Both the position numbers and the translations under genes were made by a program. 64,000 nucleotides of DNA from JBILCM01 sp044353165 (GTDB lineage: Bacteria; Bacillota; Bacilli; Paenibacillales; YIM-B00363), in NCBI GenBank assembly GCA_044353165.1, contig JBILCM010000004.1, positions 8,055-72,054 on the forward strand. Reading direction: 5' to 3'. Of the stretch, positions 50,962 through 60,178 are shown piece by piece. The stretch's first letter is position 1; each line of letters opens with the position of its first letter. Under the pieces are notes generated by a model. It did not search any database. It had not been told where the DNA came from and was given only the letters and a program-made list of their open reading frames with translations.

Positions 50962-51074
50962 GAAAAAACGAAGATATTTCAGCACGTTTTGACAAAAGTT
51001 TTGCATGGGATGCAGGAGAATGCTTCCATACAGCGAATATATAATCTTGCAATTTCACAATGTGGTGAAGCGAT

Positions 51075-52922
51075 ATGCGAAGCGGTAACATACCCGATGA
51101 TTTCATTGAGAAGGTTCTCCGAAAAACAGATATTGTAGAAGTGATCGGAAGAACCGTGAAATTGACGAAGCGCGGTAAAAATTTTATTGGTTTATGTCCA
51201 TTTCATTCCGAGAAATCACCGTCCTTCAATGTCCTTCCAGAGAAACAAATTTTTCATTGCTTTGGTTGCGGTGCTGGCGGTAATGTGGTTCGTTTCTTGA
51301 TGAAAGCAGAGGGCGTAGTTTTTCCTGAGGCGATGAGCCAGTTGGCAGAGAATGCTGGCATCCCCTTTGTTTATCGCACGGAGCCAGTGGAGATGACGCT
51401 GGAGCAACGGGAAATGTCGCGTTTCATTGAGGCTCATGAAGAAGCAGCCAAGTTTTTTCATTATGTGTTGAATGAAACCGAACAGGGTCAGGCAGCGCAC
51501 CGTTATCTCAAGAATCGTGGGTTCACCCAACGTCTGATTGATGAATTTCAGCTTGGATATGCGCCTCCACTCTGGGACACACTCGTGAAGTTTTTACAGT
51601 CCAAGGGATATGCCATGGATTTCATTGAGACAGCGGGCCTCGCAGTTCGACGTACGGAAGGAGATGGGATCTATGATCGTTTTCGGGACCGTGTTATGTT
51701 CCCGATTCGAGACGCATTGGGCAAGGTCATCGCTTTCGGTGGCAGAGCCGTAGGAGGAGACACCCAGCCTAAATATTTAAATTCACCGGATTCGCTGTTG
51801 TTTCACAAGAATAAAATACTGTATACGTTCCATCTGGCCAAGGCAGCCATTCGCAAATCCGGTCACGCGGTTTTATTTGAAGGGTATGTGGATGTGATCA
51901 AAGCTTGGGATGCGGGGGTTGAGAACGGTGTGGCAACACTGGGCACAGCCTTAACAGAGTCACACCTTGAATTGTTGAGAAGAAGCTGTGACCAACTGAT
52001 CATCTGCTATGATGGAGATCGTGCTGGTTTAGCGGCTGCTCACAAAAGCGTCATCTTATGTGAAAAGTTTGGCATACAAGCGAGAGTTGCCGTTATGCCC
52101 GATGGGTTGGACCCTGATGAATACATCATCAAGAACGGTGCGAATGCCTTCCGGACACAAATTATAGAACGCGCAGTAACCGCAACAAAATATAAATTGC
52201 TTTATTTAAGAAGAGATTATACGTTCGATGATGAGAGGGGCAAGTTGAGTTATGTGCGTGCAGCACTTTCTGTTGTTGCCACACTATCATCCCCTACAGA
52301 GCGAGAGCACTATATCCGGGAGATTTCTTCGGATACAGGTTATACGCTGGATGTTTTGAAGCAAGATTTGCATGAAATTCGTCAGAAATTAAGCACACCA
52401 AGGCATAATAACGCAATTCCGTGGAATACTGATATGAATGACAATAGGAGGAAAGACAACCTCCCTACATTACGGCCGGCTTATTACAATGCAGAAAGAC
52501 AGTTGCTCTCCGCCATGATGCACAGCGGTGATGTTGCGCACTTGGTACAAGAAAAACTTGGTTCACAGTTTCATATTGAAACCCATGTGGCGCTCGCCGC
52601 ATTCTTATACACATACTACGGGAATGGGAAAGTTGCCCAACCTAGTGAATTTATTAACAGTCTGCACGATGATCAACTCGAGGCGGCAGCCAGCTCTATG
52701 ATCCTGCAATACCCGATGGAAGCATTGAATCATACCGTCATTGATCATTGCATTCAAGAAATACGTAAATATAATTTAGAGTTAACTATCAAGGAACTGA
52801 AAGAGAAGCAGCATAAATACGCACAATCCTCACAATTAGACAATATTGTGCAGGCAGCACAGATCGGGAACGAGATCATCGCCCTGGAGAAGGAACTGAA
52901 ACAGTTCTCACAGAAAGCGTAG
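51075..52922 (+). CDS. dnaG: DNA primase
   Basis: A 615-residue primase. The N-terminal CHC2-type zinc domain (CPFHSEKSPSFNV, then FHCFGCGAGGNV) is followed by the TOPRIM catalytic core (FEGYVDVIKAWDAG and CYDGDRAGLAAA) and a C-terminal DnaB-interacting domain (from about 450, with NAERQLLSAMMHSGD). The ribosome binding site is weak (GTGAAGCG). yqfL and the CBS-domain regulator found before dnaG in Bacillus are missing. It forms the classic dnaG-rpoD operon, with rpoD 28 bp downstream. Confidence 0.96.
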   Translation: MRSGNIPDDFIEKVLRKTDIVEVIGRTVKLTKRGKNFIGLCPFHSEKSPSFNVLPEKQIFHCFGCGAGGNVVRFLMKAEGVVFPEAMSQLAENAGIPFVYRTEPVEMTLEQREMSRFIEAHEEAAKFFHYVLNETEQGQAAHRYLKNRGFTQRLIDEFQLGYAPPLWDTLVKFLQSKGYAMDFIETAGLAVRRTEGDGIYDRFRDRVMFPIRDALGKVIAFGGRAVGGDTQPKYLNSPDSLLFHKNKILYTFHLAKAAIRKSGHAVLFEGYVDVIKAWDAGVENGVATLGTALTESHLELLRRSCDQLIICYDGDRAGLAAAHKSVILCEKFGIQARVAVMPDGLDPDEYIIKNGANAFRTQIIERAVTATKYKLLYLRRDYTFDDERGKLSYVRAALSVVATLSSPTEREHYIREISSDTGYTLDVLKQDLHEIRQKLSTPRHNNAIPWNTDMNDNRRKDNLPTLRPAYYNAERQLLSAMMHSGDVAHLVQEKLGSQFHIETHVALAAFLYTYYGNGKVAQPSEFINSLHDDQLEAAASSMILQYPMEALNHTVIDHCIQEIRKYNLELTIKELKEKQHKYAQSSQLDNIVQAAQIGNEIIALEKELKQFSQKA

Positions 52923-52950
52923 ACTTTTTCAGGGAGAAGGGAGTCGCAGT

Positions 52951-54063
52951 ATGACCAACGAACAACACACGGATCAAGAGGTAGAACTCACATTAGAGCA
53001 AGTCAAAGATCAGTTGATGGAACTGGGGAAGAAGCGTTCGGTTTTAACGTTCAAAGATATCGTGGAGCGATTATCCCCTTTTGAGCAAGATCCGGAGCAG
53101 ATTGATGACTTTTTTGAGCAATTATCGGAACAAGGTATTGAAATTGTGAATGACAATGAAGATGGGACTCAACACCCTGAGGAAGAACAGGATGAATTCC
53201 AATTTGATGAGGATCTTTCGCTTCCCCCAGGAGTCAAAATTAATGACCCGGTGCGGATGTATTTGAAAGAAATTGGCAGAGTTCCGCTTCTCTCCGCTGA
53301 AGATGAAGTGGGTCTGGCGAAGCGGATTGAGAATGGTGATGAAGAGGCCAAAAGACGATTGGCTGAAGCGAATTTGCGTCTCGTTGTCAGTATTGCCAAG
53401 CGCTACGTCGGTCGAGGCATGCTTTTCTTAGACTTAATTCAAGAAGGTAATATGGGCTTGATTAAGGCGGTAGAGAAGTTCGATCATACCAAAGGTTATA
53501 AATTTTCTACTTACGCCACTTGGTGGATTCGACAAGCGATCACACGTGCCATTGCTGACCAGGCACGAACGATTCGAATCCCCGTACATATGGTTGAGAC
53601 GATCAACAAGTTGATTCGCGTGTCTAGGCAATTGCTACAGGAGTTGGGCAGAGAACCCACACCGGAAGAAATCGCCAAAGAGATGGATTTAAGCACAGAG
53701 AAAGTACGGGAAATTATGAAGATTGCACAAGAGCCGGTGTCTTTGGAAACACCCATCGGTGAAGAAGACGACAGCCACCTTGGTGATTTCATCGAAGATC
53801 AGGAAGCATTGGCTCCTGCCGACGCGGCGGCTTACGAATTGTTGAAGGAACAGCTTGAAGACGTGTTGGATACGCTGACAGAGCGTGAAGAGAACGTCTT
53901 GCGCTTGCGCTTTGGTTTGGATGATGGGCGAACGAGAACACTAGAGGAAGTCGGCAAAGTATTCGGCGTCACGAGGGAACGCATTCGTCAGATTGAAGCC
54001 AAAGCGTTGCGAAAGCTTCGCCATCCAAGTCGAAGTAAAAGACTGAAAGATTTTCTCGAATAG
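52951..54063 (+). CDS. rpoD: RNA polymerase primary sigma factor SigA
   Basis: A 370-residue group 1 sigma factor. A region 1.1 acidic N-terminus (about 1-95) is followed by region 1.2 (INDPVRMYLKEIGRVPLL), region 2 (LRLVVSIAKRYVGRGMLFLDLIQEGNMGLIKAVEKFDHTKGYKFSTYATWWIRQAI), region 3 and region 4 with LEEVGKVFGVTRERIRQIEAKALRKL, the -35-binding helix-turn-helix. AGGGAGAAGGGAG precedes the ATG. A strong terminator follows. Confidence 0.98.
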   Translation: MTNEQHTDQEVELTLEQVKDQLMELGKKRSVLTFKDIVERLSPFEQDPEQIDDFFEQLSEQGIEIVNDNEDGTQHPEEEQDEFQFDEDLSLPPGVKINDPVRMYLKEIGRVPLLSAEDEVGLAKRIENGDEEAKRRLAEANLRLVVSIAKRYVGRGMLFLDLIQEGNMGLIKAVEKFDHTKGYKFSTYATWWIRQAITRAIADQARTIRIPVHMVETINKLIRVSRQLLQELGREPTPEEIAKEMDLSTEKVREIMKIAQEPVSLETPIGEEDDSHLGDFIEDQEALAPADAAAYELLKEQLEDVLDTLTEREENVLRLRFGLDDGRTRTLEEVGKVFGVTRERIRQIEAKALRKLRHPSRSKRLKDFLE

Positions 54064-54071
54064 AAAGATGG

Positions 54072-54108
54072 AAAGACCTCTTCCGATCGTTAGGGCTGAG
54101 GTCTTTTT
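54072..54108 (+). terminator. Intrinsic terminator after rpoD
   Basis: A 9-bp perfect stem, AAAGACCTC (54072-54080) with GAGGTCTTT (54098-54106), followed by TTATCT. Confidence 0.85.
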
Positions 54109-54143
54109 ATCTCTGTATCGTTCAATGGGGTAGGTTGTGGGAT

Positions 54144-54902
54144 ATGATTCAATTGTCAAAAAGACTCAAACAGATTGCCGATCAGGTGATTCCGGGATAT
54201 CCGATCGCGGATATTGGCAGTGACCATGCGCTCTTACCTGTTTCTCTGGTTCAACGAGGGGTCATTCCCAGAGCGATTGCAGGTGATCTGCATGCGGGTC
54301 CTGTGCGGGCGGCACAACAACAAGTGAGCGCAGCTGGACTAGGGGAGCACATTCTCGTTCGTGCTGGAGACGGGTTGTCCGTATTACAATCCGGAGAAGC
54401 ACATACCGTGGTTGTGGCAGGGATGGGCGGGGCTACCATCACATCGATCTTAAACCGCGGTCGTGAACAGCTGCACGGCGTAAGCAGGTTGGTCCTGCAA
54501 CCCAACAATGGTGAACCGACCGTCCGTGAATGGTTGCGGCAAGCGGGTTGGAAACTTTATGCAGAGCATCTGATCGAGGAAGATGGTATTATGTACGAAG
54601 TGTTATCTGCTGATGCTGCATACGATCGCCAAGATGCGCAAGATTGGAATCAGCAACTGTATACGCGTCCATTACCCTTCGGGAAAAATGTGTCATCCGA
54701 CATCAGGTTGCTGATGGGTCCATGGTTGCTTGAAGCACCTTCTGCATTGTTTGTGCGCAAGTGGCAAGCCTATCTCATGAAGCTTGATCAATTGCTTCCG
54801 CGTATGGTGAAATCGAACCAACCGGAAGCCAAGCAGAGAGTCGAGCAATTTTGCAAACAACGTGAAGAAATACAGGGGGTTTTGGCATGTCTATCCCTAT
54901 AA
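54144..54902 (+). CDS. trmK: tRNA (adenine(22)-N1)-methyltransferase
   Basis: TrmK (YqfN) methylates A22 in bacterial tRNAs. The 252-residue protein shows the SAM-binding motif IADIGSDHALLPVSLVQRG, AIAGDLHAGPVRAAQQQV, the catalytic-region VVAGMGGATI and RLVLQPNNGEPTVREWL. A C-terminal coiled coil (about 205-250) is typical. The ATG at 54144 follows GTAGGTTGTGGG; upstream TTG/GTG codons are possible. Its 3' end overlaps nif3 by 16 bp. Confidence 0.93.
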   Translation: MIQLSKRLKQIADQVIPGYPIADIGSDHALLPVSLVQRGVIPRAIAGDLHAGPVRAAQQQVSAAGLGEHILVRAGDGLSVLQSGEAHTVVVAGMGGATITSILNRGREQLHGVSRLVLQPNNGEPTVREWLRQAGWKLYAEHLIEEDGIMYEVLSADAAYDRQDAQDWNQQLYTRPLPFGKNVSSDIRLLMGPWLLEAPSALFVRKWQAYLMKLDQLLPRMVKSNQPEAKQRVEQFCKQREEIQGVLACLSL

Positions 54903-55684
54903 GCACGGTCATTCAATGGTTAGAAGCGTGGGCATCACCTGATCTAGCGGAACCTGATGATCCCATTGGTCTGCAGCTTGGTTCGGCATCTTTACCGGTA
55001 TCCAAAATCTCCGTCGCACTGGAAGTGACGCAACAAGTTGTTGAAGAAGCGATCGCGCAGGGAGCTCAACTGATCGTTGCGCATCATCCGCTCATTTACC
55101 GTCCATTACGCAACATCCGAACCGATCGTTCCGACGGCAGATTGATCGAAACATTGCTAGCGCATCGGATCTCCGTCTATGTCGCGCATACGAATCTGGA
55201 TATCGCGAATGGTGGCGTGAACGATATGCTGGCAGAAGCTGTCGGGTTGAAGGATACGTCACCATTGAAATATACGACCGCGCGTCAATATGGTATCGGT
55301 CGCATTGGCAAACTTGAACAACCGCTCCCCTTGTACGCACTGGCTGTATTGATCAAACAGACGTTCAATCTGCCAGCACTACGGCTGATAGGCGATGCGA
55401 ACAAGATGATCTCCAAAGTTGCCATTGTGGGCGGTTCAGGGCGAAGTTTTCTCAATCATGCGATCGCAGCTTCCGTAGATGTTTATATTACGGGGGATAT
55501 TGATCATCACACAGCACATGATGCGCTCGCTGGAGGCATCACCATGGTGGACCCAGGACACCACGTCGAACAGATTATGAAACATAAGCTTGCAGAACGG
55601 ATGAATCAGTGGTTTCAACATACGGGCTCCAACGTAACCGCTTATGCCTCTTTCGTGTCGACAGAGCCGTTCACGTTCGTGTAA
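54887..55684 (+). CDS. Nif3-like dinuclear metal centre protein, short form
   Basis: A 265-residue NIF3/YbgI-family protein, partner of trmK as in Bacillus (yqfN-yqfO). Metal ligands are visible in VAHHPLIYRPL and VAHTNLDIANGG, and near the end in DIDHHTAHDA and DPGHHVEQ. Bacillus YqfO has about 370 residues because of a central CutA/PII-like insertion; that insertion is absent here, giving the compact form seen in many other bacteria. An activity as GTP cyclohydrolase-like or hydrolase has been suggested for relatives and is not established. Confidence 0.9.
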   Translation: MSIPISTVIQWLEAWASPDLAEPDDPIGLQLGSASLPVSKISVALEVTQQVVEEAIAQGAQLIVAHHPLIYRPLRNIRTDRSDGRLIETLLAHRISVYVAHTNLDIANGGVNDMLAEAVGLKDTSPLKYTTARQYGIGRIGKLEQPLPLYALAVLIKQTFNLPALRLIGDANKMISKVAIVGGSGRSFLNHAIAASVDVYITGDIDHHTAHDALAGGITMVDPGHHVEQIMKHKLAERMNQWFQHTGSNVTAYASFVSTEPFTFV

Positions 55685-55698
55685 CCCACATTTAACCG

Positions 55699-55727
55699 TT
55701 GCGGATCATCGGGTTTCCTTGTATACT
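55699..55727 (+). promoter_or_regulatory. Promoter for rnpB
   Basis: TTGCGG (55699-55704), 17-bp spacer, TATACT (55722-55727), placing the start about 14 nt before the P1 helix. Confidence 0.65.
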
Positions 55728-55740
55728 ATCACAAGTATAT

Positions 55741-56151
55741 GAGAAGTTTGTCAGACAATCGCCGGCGGACATGGGTCCGCGGGAGGAAAGTCCGGGCTCC
55801 ACAGGGCAGGGTGCTGGATAACGTCCAGTCAACGCGAGTTGAAGGCTAGTGCCACAGAAACGGACCGCCGATGACGTACCGCATGGTACGCACAGGTAAG
55901 GGTGGAACCGTGGTGTAAGAGACCACGAGGGGGTATGGTGACATGCCGCCTGGTAAACCCCACTTGGAGCAAGACCTCAGAGAAGCGCAATAGCTGCGAG
56001 CTATAACCCTTGCCCGGGGAGCGCTTGGGTTGGTCGCTGGAGCGGCGCAGCAATGCGTCGTCTAGATAGATGATTGTCACTTCAATGGTGGCAGGGTAGG
56101 TGACCCGCTATGACCACCGGAAGTACAGAACCCGGCTTACGACAAACTTCT
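55741..56151 (+). ncRNA. rnpB: RNase P RNA, class A-like
   Basis: The catalytic RNA of RNase P, which removes tRNA 5' leaders. Terminal helix P1 is formed by GAAGTTTGTC (55743-55752) and GACAAACTTC (56141-56150). Conserved core segments include GAGGAAAGTCCGGGCTCC near 55784, CACAGGGCAGGGTGC, and the 3' core ACAGAACCCGGCTTAC (56125-56140). These follow the ancestral class A consensus more than the class B RNA of Bacillus. The gene is about 410 nt and ends one base before the stop of the convergent subtilase gene. Confidence 0.93.
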
Positions 56152-57708
56152 TCATTCCACCATTGTACCGAATAACAATTGCAACCATTTTTTCAACCAA
56201 GACGGCGTACGCACTTGTTCTTGTTCCACAGGAGAATCAAGAGGGCGACCGTCTTTTTTATTTGGAGTATGGCCTAGTGCCATCTGTAGCGCATGTTGCA
56301 CATGAATTTGACCGTAACCATAAAAATCGTCTTTCCCTTCAGGACCTAAATCAACAGCGCTTTGCCGCATCATCTCATAAACTTCATGGTTACGTAATTT
56401 CGGATTGACTGAGCGTATTAAAGCAGCCAGCGCAGCCACATGAGGACTGGCCATTGACGTTCCGGAAAGTGCGGCATATTGATTCCCAATGTATGTACTA
56501 GGAATGTTCTCACCCGGCGCCGTAACGTCGACGTAGTCTCCATAATTCGAAAATATGGCCTTCGCTTGCTGCTGGTTGGTCGCTGAAACAGCGAACACTT
56601 CAGGATAAGCAGCTGGATACCCTTGTTGGTTCGTATTGTCATTCCCTGTAGCTGCAATCAACACGACGTCATGATTGTACGCGTACACAATGGCATCATG
56701 CAAAAATTGTGCACTCGCATAATTGCCTAGACTCATATTGATCACTTTCGCGCCGTGATCGACAGCCCAGATAATCCCTTCAGCCACAGAATAAGTGCTT
56801 CCCATACCTGAATCATCTAACACTTTAATAGGCATCACCTTGTTGTACCAAGTCATCCCCGCAATGCCTTGACCATTGTCGGTAAGCGCTGAGATCACAC
56901 CTGAGACATGCGTGCCATGTCCAACATCATCCTCAGGTGGCAAATCAGGATATAAGGCGTTGTACCCGTCAACAAGTCGACCTTGCAAGTCGGGGTGACC
57001 CAACGCTACGCCTGTATCAATAACACCCACGACCATTTGTTTATCGCCCTTCGTTAATGACCAACCGGGAAGTGTTGCAATCATCGGCAAATTCCATTGA
57101 TATTGATTGTAAAATTCATCGTTCGGCTCGGTCTTGGTGTAGGGTTGCTTATTCGTTACATAGACATAGTGCGGTTCGGCATACACAACACCATACGTTC
57201 TAAAAAAGTCGATCAATTGCGAAGTGGTCATCTTCTTCGATACGAAAACATAAGTATGATCCAACTTTCGCATTTTTGCAGACGAGATCTTTTCATTTAT
57301 GATCTGCAATTGTGCAGGTGTTGGTTCGGAGCGAAATTTCACAACAACTTCTTGTTTTACATAGTGACTCATCCCTTGATTTTGCTCTGGGGAGTTCGTT
57401 TCGACTTCTTGTCCGCTTTTTGCATCAAGTGTTCGCATGCCGTATTGTTGTTTTGCATCGGGGAAGGTGTGCAGCCTTAAATTTGCCTTCTGATGATTGG
57501 ATACTCGATCTAGCAGCTCACGACGTTGTGTTCCTCCGCGAATCATTCGCTTCGTAATTGAAAGATCCTGTAACATAATCTGCTCTTTGGCATCGCGTTC
57601 ATTCGTTTCGATGGAAGACGTATCGGATTTGAGAACGCTTATACCTACAACAACAGTAGTCATGATGGATACGGATATCAGCAATATTTTTTTTAGCGGA
57701 TGGCGCAT
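56152..57708 (-). CDS. S8-family subtilisin-like serine protease
   Basis: A 518-residue secreted or anchored subtilase. A signal/anchor helix (about 7-25) and an acidic/basic linker are followed by an inhibitor-like propeptide with QEVVVKFRSEPTPAQLQIIN (about 117-185), then the catalytic domain with Asp (GVIDTGVALGHPDL), His (GHGTHVSGVI), Asn (AATGNDNTN) and Ser (SGTSMASPHVAAL). The C-terminal extension (SPVEQEQVRTPSWLKKWLQLLFG) is amphipathic and may contact the membrane. AGGAGG precedes the ATG. Its stop abuts the end of rnpB, so read-through would produce antisense to rnpB. Confidence 0.94.
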   Translation of the reverse strand: MRHPLKKILLISVSIMTTVVVGISVLKSDTSSIETNERDAKEQIMLQDLSITKRMIRGGTQRRELLDRVSNHQKANLRLHTFPDAKQQYGMRTLDAKSGQEVETNSPEQNQGMSHYVKQEVVVKFRSEPTPAQLQIINEKISSAKMRKLDHTYVFVSKKMTTSQLIDFFRTYGVVYAEPHYVYVTNKQPYTKTEPNDEFYNQYQWNLPMIATLPGWSLTKGDKQMVVGVIDTGVALGHPDLQGRLVDGYNALYPDLPPEDDVGHGTHVSGVISALTDNGQGIAGMTWYNKVMPIKVLDDSGMGSTYSVAEGIIWAVDHGAKVINMSLGNYASAQFLHDAIVYAYNHDVVLIAATGNDNTNQQGYPAAYPEVFAVSATNQQQAKAIFSNYGDYVDVTAPGENIPSTYIGNQYAALSGTSMASPHVAALAALIRSVNPKLRNHEVYEMMRQSAVDLGPEGKDDFYGYGQIHVQHALQMALGHTPNKKDGRPLDSPVEQEQVRTPSWLKKWLQLLFGTMVE

Positions 57709-57857
57709 GGCAACGCAGCCTCCTCTTGCAGTAGGTTGTGCAGATAGTCTTAGGTTGTCTTAACTGCGAAGGGTTATGCATTCATTGGGGGAGTACCGTT
57801 TTTACAAAATTTATGATAGGATAAGTGAAGAAGGACAAGTTAGGAGGATTCAAAACG

Positions 57858-58358
57858 ATGGCATCAGAGAAAGTAAAGCAACTTTGTGAAGAAACCAAGG
57901 ACAAACTAAAACAGGTTATAGAACAGGTTGAACCGTTCCTTAACAGAACAACATTGGAAAAGTTGAATCTCGAGAATGAGTCAGTGATGGATGATTATTA
58001 TCGGGGATTTTTATCGGATATGCGCCATCTGCTCGTCTTCTCAGAAGTAAATTACGAAAAATTAGGGGTTGCCATTCGACGACCATCATTTCATACCGAA
58101 TACGCCGAACGTGTCCTGTATGATGTATACCACAGTTCAATCAATGGATTTTTCTATCCGAAGCATGAGTCGTATTCGGAAGAAGGTCGTTATGCTTATA
58201 CCGGTCAAGACGCCATACGTTTCCGTAAAAAACCGAACCGGGAAGTGCGCGATATCACATTAGCGTTATCTAAATTATTCGAACAATTAAGAGAAGACTT
58301 AGCTTATTATGAGGCGGATTATATCACGCAACGACGGATGCAAGGTGAGCGGGTATAA
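57858..58358 (+). CDS. YpuI-like protein (DUF3907)
   Basis: 166 residues similar to YpuI of Bacillus subtilis. It has an N-terminal helical region (KVKQLCEETKDKLKQVIEQVEPFLNRTTL), the segment DDYYRGFLSDMRHLLVFSE and the C-terminal RFRKKPNREVRDITLALSKLFEQLREDLAYYEADY. The frame starts at 57825, but the ATG at 57858, preceded by AGGAGG, is the likely start. No transmembrane segment. The function of the family is unknown. Confidence 0.8.
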   Translation: MASEKVKQLCEETKDKLKQVIEQVEPFLNRTTLEKLNLENESVMDDYYRGFLSDMRHLLVFSEVNYEKLGVAIRRPSFHTEYAERVLYDVYHSSINGFFYPKHESYSEEGRYAYTGQDAIRFRKKPNREVRDITLALSKLFEQLREDLAYYEADYITQRRMQGERV

Positions 58359-58390
58359 TTTCAATAATGTTGCAACGAAAGAACAGCTAA

Positions 58391-58439
58391 AAAAACAGGA
58401 CGTGACTCTTGTATTCTTGGAGTCAAGTCCTGTTTTTTT
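58391..58439. terminator. Bidirectional terminator between ypuI-like and terC genes
   Basis: An AAAAACAGGAC arm (58391-58401) pairs with GTCCTGTTTTTTT (58427-58439), with a continuing TGACTC/GAGTCA inner stem. Ts follow on the plus side and As precede, so both strands can terminate. Confidence 0.9.
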
Positions 58440-58446
58440 GAAGAAA

Positions 58447-59151
58447 TTACATGCTTTCTACAGCTTGCTGTTCGCTCGACTTCGATCGGTTGGCGATCTG
58501 ATTATTTCTTAGTCTTCCTGCGATAAGAATGACCACAACAACGAGAATGACAAATCCCCAGTTGATAACAGGGGAAGCAAACCATTCTTTAAGGAATTTC
58601 TCATGCGTAATCATCTTCGCCGCTGTATACGCCAACACGCCGGAACCGATATAAACAATTGACGGGAATTTATTGACCAACTTGATAAATAATGTACTTC
58701 CCCATACGACAATGGGCACCGAAATCAATAGTCCGATGACGACAAGCAGTGTATCCCCATGCGCGGCGCCAGCTACAGCAATGACATTGTCAATTCCCAT
58801 CGCTGCATCTGCAATGACGATCGTTCGAATGGATGCCCACAGTGTGTCTTTCGGCTGGATTTCCTTATGTCCTTCTTCGGTAATCATAAGTTTGTATGCA
58901 ATCCACACGAGTAATAAACCGCCCACCAACTGCAACCCTGGAATTTTCAATAAATAAACAATGAGTACGGTAGCGACAATCCGAATGGCCACTGCACCGA
59001 ATGTCCCCCAAAAAATAGCTTTCTTCTGTTGCTCCGGCGGTAATTTCCTTGCGGCTAAACCAATAACAATAGCATTATCTCCAGCCAAGATCAGATCGAT
59101 GAAGATGATCATCCCTAGAGCTGTCCAAAATTCTGTTGACATGATGTCCAA
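58447..59151 (-). CDS. TerC-family metal transporter (YkoY/YjbE type)
   Basis: A 234-residue integral membrane protein with about seven helices. The two TerC signature motifs are IFIDLILAGDNAIVIGLAAR and IVIADAAMGIDNVIAVAGAA; the Asp residues within them form the presumed metal path. TerC proteins help export Mn2+, including to exported metalloenzymes. The TTG start at 59151 is favoured (AGGAG 10 nt upstream) over the ATG at 59142. A yybP-ykoY manganese riboswitch lies directly upstream, giving strong support for a manganese role. Confidence 0.93.
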   Translation of the reverse strand: MDIMSTEFWTALGMIIFIDLILAGDNAIVIGLAARKLPPEQQKKAIFWGTFGAVAIRIVATVLIVYLLKIPGLQLVGGLLLVWIAYKLMITEEGHKEIQPKDTLWASIRTIVIADAAMGIDNVIAVAGAAHGDTLLVVIGLLISVPIVVWGSTLFIKLVNKFPSIVYIGSGVLAYTAAKMITHEKFLKEWFASPVINWGFVILVVVVILIAGRLRNNQIANRSKSSEQQAVESM

Positions 59152-59176
59152 AGCGGGCCCACTCCTCTAATAGAAT

Positions 59177-59308
59177 AAAAAAAAGACCTAACCATAGCAA
59201 AACTGCCCGCTAGGTAAAGGTCTTGCTAACAACGTTATCGTTGCCAATAAAGCCGGGAACATCACGTTCCGTACTGACGACTTTATTTCACAGCTACTCC
59301 CCTTTTTC
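59177..59308 (-). promoter_or_regulatory. yybP-ykoY manganese riboswitch
   Basis: On the minus strand the leader begins AAAGGGGAGTAGC (about 59306-59293), the 5' consensus of the yybP-ykoY motif. It ends with GCAAGACCTTTACCTA (about 59226-59211), matching the 3' consensus. A terminator follows, pairing AAGACC with GGTCTT and followed by eight Us (59177-59184). Known members turn on Mn2+ exporters when manganese is high; metal binding should prevent terminator formation. Confidence 0.92.
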
Positions 59309-59318
59309 CACTGAATCC

Positions 59319-59347
59319 ATTATATTCGGGGGATTCTCATTCGTCAA
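59319..59347 (-). promoter_or_regulatory. Sigma-A promoter of the manganese riboswitch
   Basis: On the minus strand TTGACG (59347-59342), 17-bp spacer and TATAAT (59324-59319). Confidence 0.8.
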
Positions 59348-59427
59348 GACAACACATAGAACGCAAGCTTGTCACATAAAATCAGATATTTATAAATTCA
59401 GACGGTAGAGAGAAGGAGGAACATCGC

Positions 59428-60090
59428 TTGGAGGGCTTGATCCTTGTCATCAAAATGGTTGTTGTCAATTTGGTTTTGAGTGGTGATAATGCAGTGGTAA
59501 TTGCGATGGCAAGTAAAAATTTGCCTGAAGTGCAGCGTACGAAAGCGATATGGTGGGGAGCTGTGGGTGCTGTGATTTTGAGGGTGCTTTTGTCGGCTGT
59601 TGCTGTCTTTTTGCTGCAAATCCCTCTTATTCAACTGTGTGGTAGCTTACTTCTCTTATATGTTGCTGTGAAACTGTTACGGGACGATGAGCAGCAGGAA
59701 CACAGTGCCATTGGCGCAGGTTTGGGATCCGTTATTTTCACGATTGTGATGGCGGATGTTGTTATGAGCTTAGACAACGTGCTCGCAATTGCGGCGATTG
59801 CAGGCGGTAGTCTCGTGCTCCTATGTATTGGGATTCTCATCAGCATCCCGCTCATTATTTGGGGCAGTGCATATATTACGAATTTGTTGCATCGATTTCC
59901 GGCCTTGATCTATATCGGAGCAGGAATATTAGGGTTTACGGCAGGGGAGATGTTCTTGAAAGATGCTAAGGTGCAAGATTGGTTTGATGTGACGCATGTC
60001 ATGCTTCATTGGGGTGTTCCCATCATATCGGCATTGGGTGTCGTGATTGCGGGTCGGTTGATGCGGAACAAGTCGATATCCGATAATTAA
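59428..60090 (+). CDS. TerC-family metal transporter, second paralogue
   Basis: A 220-residue TerC protein, divergent from and paralogous to the one at 58447. It retains VVNLVLSGDNAVVIAMASK and IVMADVVMSLDNVLAIAAIA, about seven hydrophobic helices and a short basic tail. The TTG start follows AAGGAGGA. No manganese riboswitch is visible on this strand, so the pair could differ in regulation. It probably exports Mn2+ or a related metal; the ion is inferred from family. Confidence 0.92.
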   Translation: MEGLILVIKMVVVNLVLSGDNAVVIAMASKNLPEVQRTKAIWWGAVGAVILRVLLSAVAVFLLQIPLIQLCGSLLLLYVAVKLLRDDEQQEHSAIGAGLGSVIFTIVMADVVMSLDNVLAIAAIAGGSLVLLCIGILISIPLIIWGSAYITNLLHRFPALIYIGAGILGFTAGEMFLKDAKVQDWFDVTHVMLHWGVPIISALGVVIAGRLMRNKSISDN

Positions 60091-60178
60091 ATACTAGTAA
60101 TTTTCGACTCATTCCGCTACACTAAAGTCGAAACGCATCGAAATTTGCGCTAACGTGTAGACGGGAGAGGGTCGTGAC

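Noticed and set aside
59152..59427. Possible small gene in the gap between the two terC genes
   Set aside because: The region is accounted for by a manganese riboswitch, its terminator and its promoter on the minus strand.
60102..60133. Inverted repeat before the LiaI-like gene as a terminator
   Set aside because: The 8-bp stem has a 16-nt loop and no T-run on either side.
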